64,000 nucleotides of DNA from assembly GCA_017404265.1 (NCBI GenBank), contig JAFRCS010000006.1:189502-253501 (forward strand). Direction: 5' to 3'. Below are positions 8,718 through 17,814 of this stretch, piece after piece. Made by a program: the position numbers and the translations under genes. The DNA comes from Mogibacterium sp. (GTDB taxonomy: Bacteria; Bacillota; Clostridia; Peptostreptococcales; Anaerovoracaceae). The notes under the pieces are model-generated. The model had not been told where the DNA came from, did no database searches, and was given only the letters and a program-made list of their open reading frames with translations. Each line of letters opens with the position of its first letter. Position 1 is the stretch's first letter.

Positions 8718-9671
8718 CTAGTTATCCGAACGTTCTTTTTTGTCCCCGTATATCTCGCGCACCACGTATTGCGGATAGTTGCCCATCGTCAGGAACATCC
8801 TCCCCACATATTCTCCGACTATGCCGAGCGTCAGCAGGATTATGCCCGAGAATATGATTATGGTCATCATTGTGGATGTCCAGCCCAGGATCTTAGTCTT
8901 GCTGATGATCTTACGGATCAGCAGCCAGACAAGACCAAGCACTCCGCAGGCTGTTGTGAAAATTCCGATCTTTTGCGCAAAGATAAGAGGGACGACCGAG
9001 AAGCCCGCGATGTTTGACCAGAGGCTGAGAAGCTTTTTAAGTGTATAACCTGATTCGCCGGAGACTCTCTCGAAGTGCTCGATAGGCACACTTGCGATGC
9101 GGTCAGCCGATACAGTCCTCAGGATGAGTCCCTGCATCTGTGTGTAGTGAGCAGGGTATGTGATGATGCTGTCCCTTACGTACTTCTTCATCATGACGAA
9201 GCTGGAAGTCTTCATATCCTTTGGCTTTCCGATCAGGACCCTTACGCTCATATGAGTGAACCAGGATCCGAAATTCCTGAAGCCGGAATGCTTTTTGTCA
9301 GCGTAGTAGCCGTATACTACGTCATGATCATCATCCAGACCGCCAAACATGGTGTCAAGCTGCGAAGGATGGGTCTGACCGTCGTCATCCATCAATATGA
9401 TGACATCACCTTTTGCGTAATTGAGTCCGCAGATTATGGCGTTGTGCTGCCCCACGTTGTGAGCGAGTGCGATCGCGGTTACGCAGTCATGGTCTCCGGC
9501 CAGACTTCTGAGTTCTCTGACTGTCTCGCCGCTGTCCGGAGAGAAATCGTCCACAAGAATGAACTCATAAGGAGTCCTGCCGAGGCGATCAAGTTCAGCC
9601 ATTGTTTCTTCGACTACTTTTCTTATTGTATGCGCCGATCTGTAGCACGGTATCACTATCGAATAACTCAT
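8718..9671 (-). CDS. ArnC/DPM-like family 2 glycosyltransferase
   Basis: The 317-residue protein has a GT2 domain at the N-terminus (SIVIPCY, then LVDDFSPDSG and the DDDGQTHPSQ active-site stretch) and two C-terminal membrane segments near 230-295. The family charges undecaprenyl phosphate or dolichyl phosphate with one sugar on the cytosolic face. It is a clear paralogue of the protein at 22724-23674: both share SxxTIRKVVE, the NxGQHNA box, DDDxQTHPSQ and the SGYTxxKLL box. It is the first gene of the minus-strand operon, with a good promoter and a GGAG-type site upstream, and 96 bases separate it from the MBOAT gene. Confidence 0.85.
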   Translation of the reverse strand: MSYSIVIPCYRSAHTIRKVVEETMAELDRLGRTPYEFILVDDFSPDSGETVRELRSLAGDHDCVTAIALAHNVGQHNAIICGLNYAKGDVIILMDDDGQTHPSQLDTMFGGLDDDHDVVYGYYADKKHSGFRNFGSWFTHMSVRVLIGKPKDMKTSSFVMMKKYVRDSIITYPAHYTQMQGLILRTVSADRIASVPIEHFERVSGESGYTLKKLLSLWSNIAGFSVVPLIFAQKIGIFTTACGVLGLVWLLIRKIISKTKILGWTSTMMTIIIFSGIILLTLGIVGEYVGRMFLTMGNYPQYVVREIYGDKKERSDN

Positions 9672-9699
9672 TTTTCAAATCCTTTCAAACTCCTTTTTC

Positions 9700-9728
9700 A
9701 TTTTATTATTTATCCGGTCTGTTGGCAA
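9700..9728 (-). promoter_or_regulatory. Sigma-70/A-type promoter for the minus-strand GT2/dlt-like operon
   Basis: On the minus strand TTGCCA (9723-9728) and TAAAAT (9700-9705) are separated by exactly 17 bases, about 30 bases before the GT2 start. Confidence 0.6.
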
Positions 9729-9792
9729 TGAGGACTTTAAGCATGAGTATTTGCTTAATATTTTTTTATTGATACTCCGGTCTATCATTTAA

Positions 9793-9821
9793 TTGCATTA
9801 CAGAGCTTCTTCTGATAGAAT
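9793..9821 (+). promoter_or_regulatory. Sigma-A-type promoter for the L,D-transpeptidase gene
   Basis: TTGCAT at 9793-9798 and TAGAAT at 9816-9821 are spaced by 17 bases. The start codon at 9883 follows after a 50-60 base leader with AGAAGGG as ribosome site. Confidence 0.55.
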
Positions 9822-9882
9822 ATCATGGCTAAAGAATGTATTGATTAGTTAATCTATATTTTTACAGAAGGGATATAGTTAT

Positions 9883-11478
9883 ATGAAGAAGAGACTTGTG
9901 TCCATATTGCTGACAGCCATCATGGTACTCGGTGCTTTCGGCACTTTCGCATTCGCGGAGAATGAAGCACCTGCAGCCGGTTCGACTGACAGCCAGGGTA
10001 CAGAAGAGATAACAGAACCTGCACCTTTGGCTAAAGGCGCAGAAGACGGTGAAACGGAAACGGGGACAGTGAATCTCAGCGCGACCGCGGTCGCAGGTCC
10101 TTTATCTGCAACGGTAAGCTGGACTGCTGATGCGCAAGGTCTTACCTACAAAGTGACCCCGACCGTTGACGGAACAGAAAAAGATACTGTAAATGTAGCC
10201 GGAACGAGCTATGATCTGAAAGGCCTCAGAGAGGGCACCATAGTAAGCTTTAAGGTAGCGGCATTCAATGGAAGTGAGGAGACTCCTGTTGCCGAGGTCA
10301 CATCCAATGAAGTGGAAGTGGAAGGTCTCAGCGTGACCGCGACACCGGGTTCCTTATCGGTAATTGCCAGTTGGACTGCAGATGCGGAAGGGATTACCTA
10401 CAAAGTGACTCCGACTGTTGACGGAATAGAAAAAGATCCTGTATATGTGACCGGAACGAGCTATGAAGAGAAAGGCCTTATGGAGGGTACCAAGGTAAGC
10501 TTTAAAGTAGAGGCATTCCTTGATGATGAGCTTATTGCAACGGCCTATTCTGAAGAAGTGGAAGCCGGCAAGATCGCTGCTCCGTCCGGAGTGAAAGCTT
10601 TCTGGTCGTATAACAGCGTAGCTCTCGAGTGGGAGCCTGTTGAAGGTGCTGTAAAGTACTGGATCTACAAAGACGGTAAGCATGTCAAGAACGCAAATCC
10701 TGACTCGACTGCGTATGATGTCATTGATCATGAAGGAAAAGTGTCCAGCATTTTATGGAACATCAAGGACGATAATTATCATAAATTTTGCGTCAGAGCC
10801 ATGGCAGAAGACGGTTCTTTGTCAGAAAAGTCTGAAATAAAGAACGCTAAGAGAGTTACCCAGATGTACATCCAGGTAAGATTCAGAGTTGCCCGCGACC
10901 TGACCTCACACGACGGATATGGCAAGACGCACTACTTCCCAAAGGGAACAAAGGTAACAGCTTTCGGATTCGGAGGAGGAAAGTACAAATTCTACTATAA
11001 TGGTTATCTGTATTGGGTCTCCTATCTGAACACAGACTGGGCAAAAGCTATCACGGCTAAGACGGACGGATACAGCTGGAACTGGAACAAGAAAGAGGCC
11101 GAATACTTCATCAATACATCCGGAGTAACAAGCCCTACACAGTACTATTTCTGGGTAAGTCCGTATGTACAGCACGTTTACGTTTTCAAGGGATCCAAGG
11201 GCAAATGGAAACTTTATGATGACTGGGAATGCAACACAGGTGCTGCCGCGACACCTTCTCCTACGGGCTGGGACAAGTCCATATATAAGAAGGTATGGAG
11301 AAGAAACGGGCACGGACCATGGTCAGCATTCCAGTCCTGGACTTCATTCCATGATATACGGTTCACGAGTGAACCTCTGGGATCCCCGATATCCCATGCA
11401 TGCGTAAGATGTCCTAATGACAGAGCGGATTGGATCTATTATTCAGTACCTTATAATACAAGAGTTGCTGTTTACTAA
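9883..11478 (+). CDS. Secreted L,D-transpeptidase (YkuD) with FN3-like repeats
   Basis: The 531-residue protein begins with a signal peptide (MKKR, hydrophobic core, FAFAEN cleavage region). Two near-identical FN3-like domains of 84 codons follow (starting about 10072 and 10324), then a third, more divergent one from about residue 230. The C-terminal quarter is a YkuD domain: His490 in SFHDIRF, and the nucleophile Cys507 in SHACVR, then a W-x-Y/VP/TRV tail that matches the family end. Such enzymes make 3-3 crosslinks or attach proteins to peptidoglycan. The usual motif is SHGC, so Gly is replaced by Ala506 here. The gene stands alone between its own promoter and a strong terminator. Confidence 0.8.
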   Translation: MKKRLVSILLTAIMVLGAFGTFAFAENEAPAAGSTDSQGTEEITEPAPLAKGAEDGETETGTVNLSATAVAGPLSATVSWTADAQGLTYKVTPTVDGTEKDTVNVAGTSYDLKGLREGTIVSFKVAAFNGSEETPVAEVTSNEVEVEGLSVTATPGSLSVIASWTADAEGITYKVTPTVDGIEKDPVYVTGTSYEEKGLMEGTKVSFKVEAFLDDELIATAYSEEVEAGKIAAPSGVKAFWSYNSVALEWEPVEGAVKYWIYKDGKHVKNANPDSTAYDVIDHEGKVSSILWNIKDDNYHKFCVRAMAEDGSLSEKSEIKNAKRVTQMYIQVRFRVARDLTSHDGYGKTHYFPKGTKVTAFGFGGGKYKFYYNGYLYWVSYLNTDWAKAITAKTDGYSWNWNKKEAEYFINTSGVTSPTQYYFWVSPYVQHVYVFKGSKGKWKLYDDWECNTGAAATPSPTGWDKSIYKKVWRRNGHGPWSAFQSWTSFHDIRFTSEPLGSPISHACVRCPNDRADWIYYSVPYNTRVAVY

Positions 11479-11499
11479 AGGTATAGTTTATTGAAAATC

Positions 11500-11548
11500 G
11501 CACCATGTACGGAACGTAGTATTTGACATTCCGTGCATGGTGCTTTTA
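11500..11548 (+). terminator. Intrinsic terminator after the L,D-transpeptidase gene
   Basis: A 15-base stem (11500-11514 with 11529-11543, one mismatch) ends in TTTTA. It separates the transpeptidase gene from the flippase gene, whose ATG lies only 5 bases downstream. Confidence 0.85.
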
Positions 11549-11552
11549 TATT

Positions 11553-12854
11553 ATGCGTATGCTGAAAGCTTTAAAGAATCTGTTCCTGAATACCGGAGAT
11601 CCGGCTAAAGACAGTTATCTCTGGAATATGATCCAGAGCATTCTGTTTGCCGTACAGTCGGCGGTGCTTCTGATGGTCATCAACAGGACCAACGGACTTG
11701 ATGACGCCGGCGTTTTTTCGATAGCCTACGCGATCGCCAGCCTCATATACTACATCGGCGAGTTCGGCGTACGGAAGTATCAGGTGACGGATGTAGAAGA
11801 GAAGAGCAGCTTTTGCGACTATCATACACACAGGATAGCGAGCTGTCTGGTGGCGCTTATCGCGGGCATCGGATACGCTGCCAACGGATACATCCAGGGG
11901 CAGTATTCCGCGTACAAGTTTCAGATAATCGTACTCGTATGCGCCATAAAGGTGCTCGAGGCGTACTGCGACGTTTACTTCGCGAGATTCCAGCAGAAGG
12001 GAAGGCTTGACGTATCTTCAAAGGCGAGCGCGTACAGGATAACCGTACCTATGGTCGCCTGCATGCTGGCCCTGATACTGACTCACGATCTGCTGGCATC
12101 TGTGCTGATATGGCTGGCAGTGACCGTACTGTCGATCCTTACATCCTTCATTCTGGTGGCGCCTGAATTCGGAAAGATAGAAGTCAGACTGGACATGTCC
12201 AGGTTCATAACAATAACGAGGGAATGCATCCCTCTGTTTGCCGGCAGCTTCCTGCTGTTGTACATCGGCAATGCTCCGAAATATGCGATAGACGCTTTCC
12301 TTGATGACAAGGCTCAGGCCTGCTTCAACTTCATCTTTATGCCTGTCTTCGCGATAGGGATGCTGGCGAACTTCATTTTCAATCCTATTCTGGTCAGACT
12401 GGCAGAAGAGTGGAACAAGGGAAACATAAAGGAGTTCAGAAGGATAGTGATCAGGCAGATGCTTGTGATAGGCGGCATAACCCTGCTTGCGGTCACAGTG
12501 GCGCTGACGATAGGCTGTCCTGTTTTAGGCGCTATCTTCGGAGCCGATCTGAGCGGCAACCGGTTCAGTCTCACGATACTGATGGTGGGCGGAGGCATGC
12601 TTGCCCTGGCGAATTTCTTTACCGTTGTGGTGACGGTCGTAAGAGGGCAGAAGCATTTGCTGGCAGGCTATATACTGGGCGCGCTTACTGCCAGACTGCT
12701 TTCCGGATACTTTGTCAGAACTTACGGAGTGCCGGGAGCGTCGCTCTTCTACACATTCCTTATGACGCTCATATCCCTGATATTCGCGGTGGTGTTCATG
12801 CTCTGCGTAAGAAAGGGGATCAGACAAATGGACATAAAAAAAGATGCTTCCTAG
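11553..12854 (+). CDS. Wzx-type polysaccharide flippase (MOP superfamily)
   Basis: This is a polytopic protein of 433 residues, with about 12 hydrophobic segments and the N-terminal LWNMIQSILFAVQSA region typical of O-antigen/teichoic-acid flippases. It would move lipid-linked repeat units across the membrane. I start it at ATG 11553 (or ATG 11559): the longer frame from TTG 11523 begins inside the terminator hairpin. No Shine-Dalgarno sequence is visible before the ATG, and no promoter is obvious between the terminator and the gene, so how it is expressed is unclear. The stop codon sits in the centre of a palindromic terminator shared with the convergent gene. Confidence 0.8.
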   Translation: MRMLKALKNLFLNTGDPAKDSYLWNMIQSILFAVQSAVLLMVINRTNGLDDAGVFSIAYAIASLIYYIGEFGVRKYQVTDVEEKSSFCDYHTHRIASCLVALIAGIGYAANGYIQGQYSAYKFQIIVLVCAIKVLEAYCDVYFARFQQKGRLDVSSKASAYRITVPMVACMLALILTHDLLASVLIWLAVTVLSILTSFILVAPEFGKIEVRLDMSRFITITRECIPLFAGSFLLLYIGNAPKYAIDAFLDDKAQACFNFIFMPVFAIGMLANFIFNPILVRLAEEWNKGNIKEFRRIVIRQMLVIGGITLLAVTVALTIGCPVLGAIFGADLSGNRFSLTILMVGGGMLALANFFTVVVTVVRGQKHLLAGYILGALTARLLSGYFVRTYGVPGASLFYTFLMTLISLIFAVVFMLCVRKGIRQMDIKKDAS

Positions 12855-12866
12855 GAAGCATCTTTT
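12839..12866. terminator. Perfect palindromic bidirectional terminator spanning two stop codons
   Basis: A-tract, an 8-base arm (GATGCTTC), CTAG loop, the exact complementary arm, then a T-tract; it reads the same on both strands. The CTAG loop supplies TAG for both convergent genes (12852-12854 plus, 12851-12853 minus). Confidence 0.9.
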
Positions 12867-14983
12867 ATTTCATATATATCTATGTCATCGTTTTGATAAC
12901 ACAATTCGTAATCTTTGTTTTCCAGACTCGGTATATCCGTGAACCGTTTGGAAACGATCACATAGTCTATGCCAAGTTCGCGGGCGGTATCGCCGCGCGC
13001 ATCATTGTCGGGATCATAAAGCTCGGCATTCTTTTTTATCATCTCAAGTCTTGTCGGCCATTCATACCTGCCAAGGTTGTAGCCCGAACCGGCTATATAG
13101 CAGAAGCGGTTCGAATAAGAGGCGTACAGGAAGAACCTGTTGGACCAGCGATCCTCGTAAGAATATTTGTCGAGCGGAACGCTGTAATACCGGTCTGTCG
13201 CAAGCAGCGCATCTGAAGGAGTGTTGTCTTCTATCCATTCCATTGCCTGATATTCATCATTGCTCATGCTCGTATACATATCGTATTCGACGGTCGGGTC
13301 GGCGTGCCTGATGTCATCCGGGTAGATGTTCAGCAGGCTTTTTGTGAGCAGCATAGTGGTGCCCGCGAGAGACACGACGAACACAGAAAGCATGGCTATG
13401 TACAGGCCTTTTCTAAAGCCCTTTGACACGCGGTACCTGTCCTCGGCTCCTTCAAGATACCAGAACGAGATAAGCGGAGCGAAAAACAGTGAAAGCAGAC
13501 CGAAATAGATCTGGCTGTGTCCGCTGTATCGGAGCAGGAACATGGCGATGAATCCGACAAGAAAAGCCGCATATACGATCACCTCATAGAATACATAAGG
13601 CTTCTTCTTTGTCAGCACCAGGAAGAGTTCTCTGATATATCCGACAATAAGCGGAATGAAAAACGCCGTCAGATAGAACAGCAGAAATACGATCATGAGT
13701 ATGACGAGCCTTGCAGGCAGCGGCAGCGCTGCGGCCTTCAGATGCTCTATCAGCGGATCTTTCCAGTAACAGATGTTCGTTATATTCGCGAAGTCGAACA
13801 GAGTGTTTCCGCCGGTAGCTTCTCCTCTTCCTTTCGCACCGAGTATGGTCATATAGACGATAGCGAACGCAGCTGTAAAAGTGACGGCCGGGATCGCAAG
13901 ATTGAATTTGCTTTGCCTGAGTATCCAGCCAAGGAAGAGCGTCCCCCAGAAAGAAGCAAGGAGCACGATGCCCATAGGCCCCTTGATGCCCGCTATCAGA
14001 AGCATGAGCGCTGTCAGGAGAGCGGTCAGTCCCCAAGGGATGCGCTTGCCTTTTTCTTCATATTCTTCAAAGAAGTATTTCAGCAGCACGACGAATGTCA
14101 TGGATGACATGACTCCATATCCGGAGGTGTTGTCGTTGGTGATTATGAATTTGAAGGCGATCGAATCGCAGAACGTTTTCGCTATGAACGGATTCGAGAG
14201 GATCACGATGAGGCAGTATGCTCCTGCACGCTCAGCTTTGTGTGAAAGCTCCGCGAAAAAGCTGTACATCGATGTGCAGATCGCAAACGTAGTCAGATAA
14301 GGTCCGCAGGAGAGCAGAAGGAAGTCCGCTTCCATGCCGAACAGCCTGACCGGGATCGCGTACAGGACCTCGGTAAAAATGTGATAGCTTATGAAACGTC
14401 CCTGTATCCACGGACTCTGAAGCGGATAGTCATGCGACAGAGAGTCGATCAGGCCCATGTGGTAGGCTTTATCCGGATTGACGTTGATGGAGGCGCTCAG
14501 ATCAGGTGACATATACAGATACTGAGTGGTCATCAGGGCGTAAAGCAACACCAGAACAAAGAATATGCAGAATGAGACCGGTATGCGGGATATGTGTTCT
14601 CTCACGGATATCCTGCCGGGCTCTTTCGGTTTTTTTATCTCGTGGATCAGCCAACAGACCGTGATGAGAGGGCAGCCGGCAGCCACCAGCAAATTGAAGC
14701 GGATAATATCCGCCAGGAAGTAAAGCAGTACACAGAGCGCCCAGCCGCTGTAAAGACTGAGAGCCAGTATGGTGGACAGATGCGGAGTATCGATCTTCAG
14801 AAGTCTTGTTATGACATAGCCCGGGACCATGACATAAACGATCATGAAAAGCACAAAAAGACATAGAGCGGATACATCCGCTCCATATACGATTATGCCA
14901 ACAGCGGTCATCTCTGCTGCAAACAGGACAGTGATGACATGCGCTGCTAAATTATATTTTTTTACGTTCCGGAGGTAACTCAA
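12851..14983 (-). CDS. Polytopic GT-C-like membrane protein
   Basis: The 710-residue protein has roughly a dozen or more membrane segments and a C-terminal outside part with AMEWIEDNTPSDALLATD, a phrase common in GT-C-fold glycosyltransferases. A large loop after the fourth or fifth segment contains DKAYHMGLIDSL and a proline/aromatic-rich stretch. It probably transfers sugar from a lipid carrier or acts in polymer assembly; a Wzy-type polymerase is an alternative. It starts with TTG one base after the stop of the preceding gene (14985), with GAGGAA as ribosome site, so the two are translationally linked. No known family name could be assigned with certainty. Confidence 0.6.
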   Translation of the reverse strand: MSYLRNVKKYNLAAHVITVLFAAEMTAVGIIVYGADVSALCLFVLFMIVYVMVPGYVITRLLKIDTPHLSTILALSLYSGWALCVLLYFLADIIRFNLLVAAGCPLITVCWLIHEIKKPKEPGRISVREHISRIPVSFCIFFVLVLLYALMTTQYLYMSPDLSASINVNPDKAYHMGLIDSLSHDYPLQSPWIQGRFISYHIFTEVLYAIPVRLFGMEADFLLLSCGPYLTTFAICTSMYSFFAELSHKAERAGAYCLIVILSNPFIAKTFCDSIAFKFIITNDNTSGYGVMSSMTFVVLLKYFFEEYEEKGKRIPWGLTALLTALMLLIAGIKGPMGIVLLASFWGTLFLGWILRQSKFNLAIPAVTFTAAFAIVYMTILGAKGRGEATGGNTLFDFANITNICYWKDPLIEHLKAAALPLPARLVILMIVFLLFYLTAFFIPLIVGYIRELFLVLTKKKPYVFYEVIVYAAFLVGFIAMFLLRYSGHSQIYFGLLSLFFAPLISFWYLEGAEDRYRVSKGFRKGLYIAMLSVFVVSLAGTTMLLTKSLLNIYPDDIRHADPTVEYDMYTSMSNDEYQAMEWIEDNTPSDALLATDRYYSVPLDKYSYEDRWSNRFFLYASYSNRFCYIAGSGYNLGRYEWPTRLEMIKKNAELYDPDNDARGDTARELGIDYVIVSKRFTDIPSLENKDYELCYQNDDIDIYEIKDAS

Positions 14984-14984
14984 T

Positions 14985-15500
14985 TCAATTCCTCGTCAGC
15001 ACTGTGTTCAGATACGTGCCGTCTCCGCTGCGGTCTTCCTGCATTACGAGTTTTCCGCTTTCGGTAAACGCAAGTGTTACATTAAAGAGATCGCTTGACA
15101 GACTGAGGTATGTGCCGTCAAAGGTCCATGATCCCGACAGATCTTCATCCGCAACGTTCCCGGTCCATTTACCGCCTTTCTCGATGTCAAGATCGATATT
15201 GCCGTACAGATAGTGAGCCTGACCGGAAGTAGACGTCCATGAACCCATGAACTCGGATTCCTCCGAACTCCTGAACGAAAGCTGTGCGCCTTCGATTTCT
15301 TCCTCAAAATCTATGCCGGTATCATAGTCTTCTTCTTCGATCTCTGCGTCTTCAGGAATGGCGAATTCATCGCCTGCATAATCATTCGGATCCTCTGCCT
15401 TGCCTGATATGCCGCTTCTGATGAGAAAAAATATCAGCCCCGCGATCGCGATGACAACTAAAAGCACTACCCACCAGCGCTTTTTCAAAAACTCGCGCAT
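14985..15500 (-). CDS. Single-pass membrane protein with outside beta-rich domain, unknown function
   Basis: This 171-residue protein has a short basic N-terminus, one membrane helix (about residues 9-27), a very acidic linker (about 35-70), and a C-terminal domain rich in Gly, Trp and beta-forming residues (GSWTST, SGSWTFDG), a lipocalin-like pattern seen in small secreted proteins of Clostridia. GGAGG stands before the ATG. Its stop is one base from the start of the GT-C-like gene, so it is probably an accessory protein of that membrane enzyme. I do not recognise a named family. Confidence 0.65.
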   Translation of the reverse strand: MREFLKKRWWVVLLVVIAIAGLIFFLIRSGISGKAEDPNDYAGDEFAIPEDAEIEEEDYDTGIDFEEEIEGAQLSFRSSEESEFMGSWTSTSGQAHYLYGNIDLDIEKGGKWTGNVADEDLSGSWTFDGTYLSLSSDLFNVTLAFTESGKLVMQEDRSGDGTYLNTVLTRN

Positions 15501-15544
15501 TTTCTGACCTCCGTATATTAAATGGCTCTAATGTGCCATGTGGA

Positions 15545-15574
15545 TTGAAAATCCTTGATGGATTAAAGTATAAT
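15545..15574 (+). promoter_or_regulatory. Promoter of the rfbB operon
   Basis: TTGAAA (15545-15550) and a perfect TATAAT (15569-15574) with an 18-base spacer, 41 bases before the rfbB ATG. Confidence 0.6.
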
Positions 15575-15614
15575 GTATTGACAGTTTTTTGTAAATTCAA
15601 AGGAGTACGAATAT

Positions 15615-16634
15615 ATGAAAATCCTCGTTACCGGCGCCGCCGGATTCATCGGAAGCAATTTTGTTTTCCATATGCTTGATACATATCCTGACTATGATAT
15701 CGTCGGACTTGACGCTCTTACATACGCAGGAAACTTAGAGACGCTCGCGCCTGTCATCGATTCTCCTCACTTCAAATTCGTGAAGGCGGATATCACTGAT
15801 GCCGAGGCCATCGACAAGCTTTTTTTTGAAGAAAAATTCGACATAGTCATCAATTTCGCGGCGGAGTCCCACGTGGACAGGTCTATCGAGGATCCAGGCC
15901 TCTTTTTAAGAACAAATATCCTGGGCACGCAGGTACTCATGGATGCATCTATCAAGCATGGAGTCAGCAGATTCCATCAGGTCGGAACAGATGAGGTATA
16001 CGGCGATCTGCCGCTCGACAGGCCTGACCTCTTCTTCGTTGAGACGATGCCTCTGACTGCTTCGAGCCCTTATTCAGCTTCGAAGGCTTCTGCCGATCTG
16101 CTTGCCATGGCATATCACCGCACCTACGGACTGCCTGTGACGATCAGCAGATGCAGCAACAATTACGGACCTTATCAGTTCCCTGAGAAGCTGATCCCGC
16201 TCATGATCGCCAACGCGACAGCAGACAAGCCGCTGCCTGTATACGGCGAGGGTCTCAACGTAAGAGACTGGCTCTATGTAGAGGATCACTGCAGGGCCAT
16301 AGACCTTGTCATCCATAACGGAAGAGTAGGCGAGGTATACAACATCGGCGGACACAATGAGAAGGCCAACATCGAGGTCGTAAAGATCATCCTTGAACAA
16401 CTGGGAAAACCTGAAAGTCTCATTACATACGTAACTGACCGCAAGGGACATGACCAGCGTTATGCCATAGACCCTACGAAGATCCATGATGAACTCGGCT
16501 GGCTGCCTGAGACAAAGTTTGAGGATGGCATCCGCAAGACCATCCAGTGGTATCTCGATAACGAGGATTGGTGGAAGAACATCATCAGCGGAGAATACCA
16601 GCAGTACTACGAAAAAATGTACGGAAACAGATAA
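15615..16634 (+). CDS. rfbB: dTDP-glucose 4,6-dehydratase
   Basis: This 339-residue extended SDR has the NAD motif GAAGFIG (7-13), the dehydratase triad residues Thr125-Asp126-Glu127 (GTDEVYG), and Tyr153/Lys157 in PYSASK. It converts dTDP-glucose to dTDP-4-keto-6-deoxyglucose in the cytosol. Length and motifs match RfbB/RmlB closely. It is followed by a WecE-type transaminase 14 bases on, so the pathway goes to a 4-amino sugar rather than to rhamnose; no rmlA, rmlC or rmlD is in the window. AAAGGAG precedes the ATG. Confidence 0.95.
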   Translation: MKILVTGAAGFIGSNFVFHMLDTYPDYDIVGLDALTYAGNLETLAPVIDSPHFKFVKADITDAEAIDKLFFEEKFDIVINFAAESHVDRSIEDPGLFLRTNILGTQVLMDASIKHGVSRFHQVGTDEVYGDLPLDRPDLFFVETMPLTASSPYSASKASADLLAMAYHRTYGLPVTISRCSNNYGPYQFPEKLIPLMIANATADKPLPVYGEGLNVRDWLYVEDHCRAIDLVIHNGRVGEVYNIGGHNEKANIEVVKIILEQLGKPESLITYVTDRKGHDQRYAIDPTKIHDELGWLPETKFEDGIRKTIQWYLDNEDWWKNIISGEYQQYYEKMYGNR

Positions 16635-16648
16635 AAAAGGAGTCAGAG

Positions 16649-17776
16649 ATGATCAGCTTCAACGTGCCTCCATACATAGGCAAAGAACAGGATTACATAA
16701 TGGATGCCATCAACGCCCACAAGATCTGCGGGGATGGTTCATTCACAAAGAAGTGCAACAAGTGGATAGAAGACAGGATGGGAGCGCACAAGGCGCTGCT
16801 TGCAACATCAGGCTCGACCGCCCTTGACATGGCGGCCATACTGACAGAAGTAGGCCCGGGAGATGAAGTCATTCTGCCTTCATATACCTTCGTTTCCACT
16901 GCAAATGCCTTTGTTCTCAGGGGCGCGCAGCTCGTGTTCGTAGATATAAGGCCGGACACCCAGAACATCGATGAAAAGCTTATAGAAGATGCCATAACGG
17001 AGAGGACAAAAGTCATAGTTCCCGTACACTACGCAGGCGTTGGCTGCGAGATGGACACTATCATGGACATCGCTAAGAAGCACGGCCTCATGGTAGTGGA
17101 AGATGCCGCACAGGGAGTCTACGCTTTCTATAAAGGCAGAGGCCTTGGAAGCATAGGTGACTACGGCTGCTATAGTTTCCATGAGACAAAGAATTACAGC
17201 ATGGGTGAAGGAGGCGCTCTCCTTATCAGGGATGAGGACAAGACTGAAAGAGCTGAGATCATCAGGGAAAAAGGTACTGACAGAAGCAAATTCCTCAGAG
17301 GCGCCATTGATAAATACACATGGGTCGACATGGGATCCTCCTACCTCCCGAGCGAGCTGAACGCGGCATATCTTCTTGCCGAGCTCGAGGAAGCCGACAT
17401 GATCAACGATAACAGGCTTGCGAGCTGGAATGCGTATTACGAACTGCTCACTCCGCTTGCGGAGGAAGGCCGCATCGTGCTTCCGGTAGTTCCTGAGGAA
17501 TGCTCTCACAATGCCCATATGTTTTACATAAAGACGGCAAACATAGAAGAAAGGACTGCGCTGACGTCCTTCCTTAAGGAAAACGGCATAGGCTCCGCGT
17601 TCCATTACGTACCGCTCCACAGTTCTCCGGCAGGCGCACGCTTCGGCAGGTTCCACGGAGAAGACAAATATACGACAAATACGTTCGAAAGGCTTCTGAG
17701 ACTGCCTATGTACTATGGACTGAAGCCTGAGGAAGTCGAATATATCACAGAGAAGATCAAAGAGTTTTACAGGTAG
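16649..17776 (+). CDS. wecE: dTDP-4-amino-4,6-dideoxygalactose transaminase (DegT/DnrJ family)
   Basis: The 375-residue fold-type I PLP enzyme has the PLP lysine Lys181 in SFHETKNY, the hallmark of WecE/RffA, and the EDAAQG Asp that holds the pyridine nitrogen. It transfers an amino group from glutamate to dTDP-4-keto-6-deoxyglucose. The start is ATG 16649, behind AAAAGGAG; a longer frame to 16568 would overlap rfbB and adds an unrelated basic extension. It lies between rfbB and the priming transferase. The 4-amino group could be a target for the acylating or ATP-grasp enzymes of this locus, which is inference. Confidence 0.9.
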   Translation: MISFNVPPYIGKEQDYIMDAINAHKICGDGSFTKKCNKWIEDRMGAHKALLATSGSTALDMAAILTEVGPGDEVILPSYTFVSTANAFVLRGAQLVFVDIRPDTQNIDEKLIEDAITERTKVIVPVHYAGVGCEMDTIMDIAKKHGLMVVEDAAQGVYAFYKGRGLGSIGDYGCYSFHETKNYSMGEGGALLIRDEDKTERAEIIREKGTDRSKFLRGAIDKYTWVDMGSSYLPSELNAAYLLAELEEADMINDNRLASWNAYYELLTPLAEEGRIVLPVVPEECSHNAHMFYIKTANIEERTALTSFLKENGIGSAFHYVPLHSSPAGARFGRFHGEDKYTTNTFERLLRLPMYYGLKPEEVEYITEKIKEFYR

Positions 17777-17814
17777 ATCAAAAAAGGAGATAAGCAAAGA
17801 CCCGTATCATATAA

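Noticed and set aside
11523-11552. TTG start for the flippase at 11523
   Set aside because: It lies within the terminator hairpin and adds a non-family N-terminus; ATG 11553 is preferred.
16568-16648. Upstream extension of the WecE frame
   Set aside because: It overlaps rfbB, codes a charged sequence unlike the family, and ATG 16649 has a strong ribosome site.
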